A stretch of DNA of 64,000 bases from Pseudomonas migulae (lineage in GTDB: Bacteria; Pseudomonadota; Gammaproteobacteria; Pseudomonadales; Pseudomonadaceae). The translations under genes and the position numbers were made by a program. Shown piece by piece: positions 61,754-64,000 of this stretch. The notes beneath the pieces are model-generated. The model had not been told where the DNA came from. It did not search any database and saw only the letters and a list, made by a program, of their open reading frames with translations. The DNA lies in NCBI RefSeq assembly GCF_024169315.1, contig NZ_JALJWR010000001.1, forward strand, positions 5,196,501 to 5,260,500, written 5' to 3'. The first letter of the stretch is position 1. Each line of letters begins with the position of its first letter.

Positions 61754-64000
61754 ATGGCTGACTATTACACCCTGCTCACGAATGCAGGGATTGCCTATGA
61801 AACCGCCTGCAAGGCGGCGGGCGCGCCGATCAAGTTGTCACAGATTTCGGTCGGTGACGGCGGCGGCGCGGTTTACAACCCGGCGGCGACCGCCACTGCG
61901 CTTAAACGAGAAGTGTGGCGCGGGCCGCTGAATGCGCTGTTCCAGGATGAGAAAAATCCGAGCTGGCTGCTCGCCGAGGTAACCATCCCGCCGGAAGAGG
62001 GCGGTTGGTATGTGCGTGAGGCCGGGCTCTGGACTGACACCGGGATTTTGTACGCCATCGTCAAATACCCGGAGTCGTTCAAGCCGGTGCTGGCGACGTC
62101 GGGGTCGGGGAAAGAGTTTTACATTCGCTCGATTTTCGAGACCAGCAATGCGGCGAACGTCACGCTGCTGATCGACGACACCGTGGTCAAGGCGACACGG
62201 GCGTGGGTGATGGGTTATCTCGCCGATGAGTTGGCGAAGCTGGATGGCAAGCAGTCGGTGCGCGTGGCGGCTACGGGGAACATCGTATTAAGTGGTGCGC
62301 AGCAGATTGATGGTGTCGCGGTGGTGTCTGGTCAGCGGGTGCTGGTGGCGGGCCAGACGACGGCGAAGGATAACGGCATTTACGTTGCCGCCAATGGCGA
62401 CTGGGTGCGTTCGGGTGATTCGAACACCAGCGCCAAGGTGACGCCGGGCCTGACCGTGATGATCGAGGAGGGTGCGGCGAACGGTGATTCGCTTTGGCAC
62501 TTAGTCACGAATGGGCCGATCACGCTGGGCACTACGGCGCTGAGCTTTGAAATGCTGGCGGGTAGGACGGGAATTCAGGCTGGCACTTATAAAAGTCTGA
62601 CGGTTGATAAATATGGCCGTGCCACTGCTGGTACTAATCCGGAAACGCTGGCTGGTTTTGGGATCAAGGACACTTATACCAAGCCTGAAATCGAAGCGAT
62701 GATTGCGCAGGCTTCGGCGCTGCCGGTCGGGGCTGTGGTTGCGTTTCCAAAGACCGCAGTGCCACCGGGCTTTCTTGAAATTGATGGCAGTGTGCAGAGC
62801 ATCGCGACTTACCCGGATTTGTTTGCGTATCTGGGTACTTCTTTTAATACGGGCGGCGAGGGAGCTGGCAACTTCCGTTTGCCTGAGTCGCGTGGCGAAT
62901 TTCTGCGCGGTTGGGACCATGGGCGCGGCATAGACGCAGGGCGTGCATTGGGCAGTTATCAGACAGATACGCTGCAAAATATTACGGGCGGGATCTCCGC
63001 GGGTAACAACACACAACTCGGTTCGTCAGTTTCCGGTGCCTACTTAGGTGTTGGCGGAGCAGTCAACCAGCCGACAGGCGCAACCGTCGGTGGCATTACC
63101 AGCTTCACGTTTGACGCATCGCGAGTAGCTCGCACCTCTACAGAAACCCGTCCTCGCAACCTGGCGGTGATGTGGTGCATCAAGGCCTGGAATGCGCCGA
63201 TTAATCAGGGAAACATCGACGTAGCTGCCCTGGCTGCGCAGCTCGCTGCTTTCGTGCCCCGTGACTATCAAACCGGCATGATCATGTCGATGAACGTCGC
63301 CGCACCGACAACCACCGTCGATTTTTCCGCAGGCAGCGCACGCGGCGCAGGCAATGCAGTTGTGGCCTCTACCGCGATCAGTTGCGTTTTGCAGTCCGCT
63401 GGAGCCTGGTCGGCAGGGTCTGGCGGGAACAAGATCGATACCGGTATCCGCGTAGCAAACACCTGGTATCACGCCTACGTCATTCGCAAGAATGACAGCG
63501 GTGAGCGAGACATGCTGCTCTCGATCGGAGCGGCGCCCCAAGTGCCGGGCGGCTACGAGCTGATTGCCAGGTTGAAAGGTCGGTCGATCAAGACGGATGC
63601 CAGCGGCAGCATCATTCCCTTCATTAACACGGGAAACAGCACCGACTTCAAGACGATGCCGCAGGACATGTTTGTGTCCAATGTCCAAACGAGCAGCTAC
63701 ACGCTGGCCGTCAGCGTGCCACCCGGTGCGCGAGTTCGAGTCCGGTTCTTTGCGCGCGTACAGGGTGAGTCGAGCGTCATTTACGTGCGTTCACCGGAGG
63801 CAGCAGCCGTCACTTTGAACAACACGTCGGCAGATAGCTTCGTGGGCGGCATCGGCATGAGCAATGACGCGACGGCGAATGAGAACATGTCGGGCTACGG
63901 CGAAGCCCTGACGAACCAAAGCGGGCAGGTGGTAGCGCAAGTCTTGGGATACCCCGGATACAGCGTGTTACGCGCCTCGTTACACACTCAAGGCTGGACG
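61754..64000 (+). CDS. Tail fibre protein, partial (at least 749 aa)
   Basis: The frame is open from the ATG at 61754 to the window end. Residues 1-160 match the phage tail-collar N-terminal region (DUF3751; ADYYTLLTNAGIAYETA, GGWYVREAGLW) that docks on the baseplate. Residues about 175-260 form a repeat-like beta module (VLVAGQTTAKDNGIYVAA). Residues about 322-380 form a collar domain (VGAVVAFPKTAVPPGFLEIDG). Unlike many fibres that end soon after the collar, this continues at least 250 residues with Gly/Ser/Ala-rich beta-type sequence (NVAAPTTTVDFSAGSARGAG). That part is likely the receptor-binding tip that sets the killing range. Confidence 0.85.
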   Translation, partial: MADYYTLLTNAGIAYETACKAAGAPIKLSQISVGDGGGAVYNPAATATALKREVWRGPLNALFQDEKNPSWLLAEVTIPPEEGGWYVREAGLWTDTGILYAIVKYPESFKPVLATSGSGKEFYIRSIFETSNAANVTLLIDDTVVKATRAWVMGYLADELAKLDGKQSVRVAATGNIVLSGAQQIDGVAVVSGQRVLVAGQTTAKDNGIYVAANGDWVRSGDSNTSAKVTPGLTVMIEEGAANGDSLWHLVTNGPITLGTTALSFEMLAGRTGIQAGTYKSLTVDKYGRATAGTNPETLAGFGIKDTYTKPEIEAMIAQASALPVGAVVAFPKTAVPPGFLEIDGSVQSIATYPDLFAYLGTSFNTGGEGAGNFRLPESRGEFLRGWDHGRGIDAGRALGSYQTDTLQNITGGISAGNNTQLGSSVSGAYLGVGGAVNQPTGATVGGITSFTFDASRVARTSTETRPRNLAVMWCIKAWNAPINQGNIDVAALAAQLAAFVPRDYQTGMIMSMNVAAPTTTVDFSAGSARGAGNAVVASTAISCVLQSAGAWSAGSGGNKIDTGIRVANTWYHAYVIRKNDSGERDMLLSIGAAPQVPGGYELIARLKGRSIKTDASGSIIPFINTGNSTDFKTMPQDMFVSNVQTSSYTLAVSVPPGARVRVRFFARVQGESSVIYVRSPEAAAVTLNNTSADSFVGGIGMSNDATANENMSGYGEALTNQSGQVVAQVLGYPGYSVLRASLHTQGWT

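Overview
The window looks like the chromosome of a fluorescent-group Pseudomonas. It has high GC, Pseudomonas REP palindromes in many intergenic gaps, the rpoS-rsmZ-fdxA arrangement, and a contractile-tail bacteriocin (tailocin) cluster next to mutS. It opens inside plsB and closes inside a tail fibre gene. I see no tRNA, rRNA, insertion sequence or CRISPR array.

Region 1 (1-14.2 kb): plsB start, a 268-bp element with perfect 24-bp terminal inverted repeats, a cold-shock gene, a leftward run (GH17-GT2 glucan synthase, dapE, rlmA, a small conserved protein), tcdA facing csdA-csdE (sulfur transfer and ct6A37 tRNA modification), dapD, an ArsC-like reductase and dapC. dapC, dapD and dapE all serve the succinylase route to diaminopimelate and lysine. 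Two AT-richer paralogous astacin-like metalloprotease genes sit between the ArsC-like gene and dapC. One of them appears to have its N-terminal part split off into a 37-codon frame.

Region 2 (14.2-44.3 kb): a dense housekeeping block. glnD and map run left; then rpsB-tsf-pyrH-frr (translation, UMP supply), uppS-cdsA-dxr-rseP-bamA-skp-lpxD-fabZ-lpxA-lpxB-rnhB-dnaE-accA (isoprenoid and lipid carriers, outer-membrane assembly, lipid A, fatty acids, replication), tilS, pyrG-kdsA-eno-ftsB-ispD. Many neighbours overlap by 1-4 bases, indicating translational coupling.

Region 3 (44.3-53.4 kb): a LysR regulator divergent from adhC-fghA (glutathione-dependent formaldehyde detoxification), then ispF-truD-surE-pcm-nlpD-rpoS, the small RNA rsmZ with its GacA box, and fdxA.

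Region 4 (53.5-64 kb): mutS, then the start of an R-type tailocin locus: a LexA/CI-like self-cleaving repressor (PrtR type), a Com-like zinc ribbon, a small unknown, a holin, and P2-like baseplate genes V, W, J and I followed by a fibre gene. No prtN-like activator is visible. A 14-bp palindrome, ATGCA-N4-TGCAT, occurs in front of the repressor and twice at the promoter of the structural operon, once inside the -35/-10 spacer. A leader of about 230 nt ending in a strong terminator lies between that promoter and the first clear gene.
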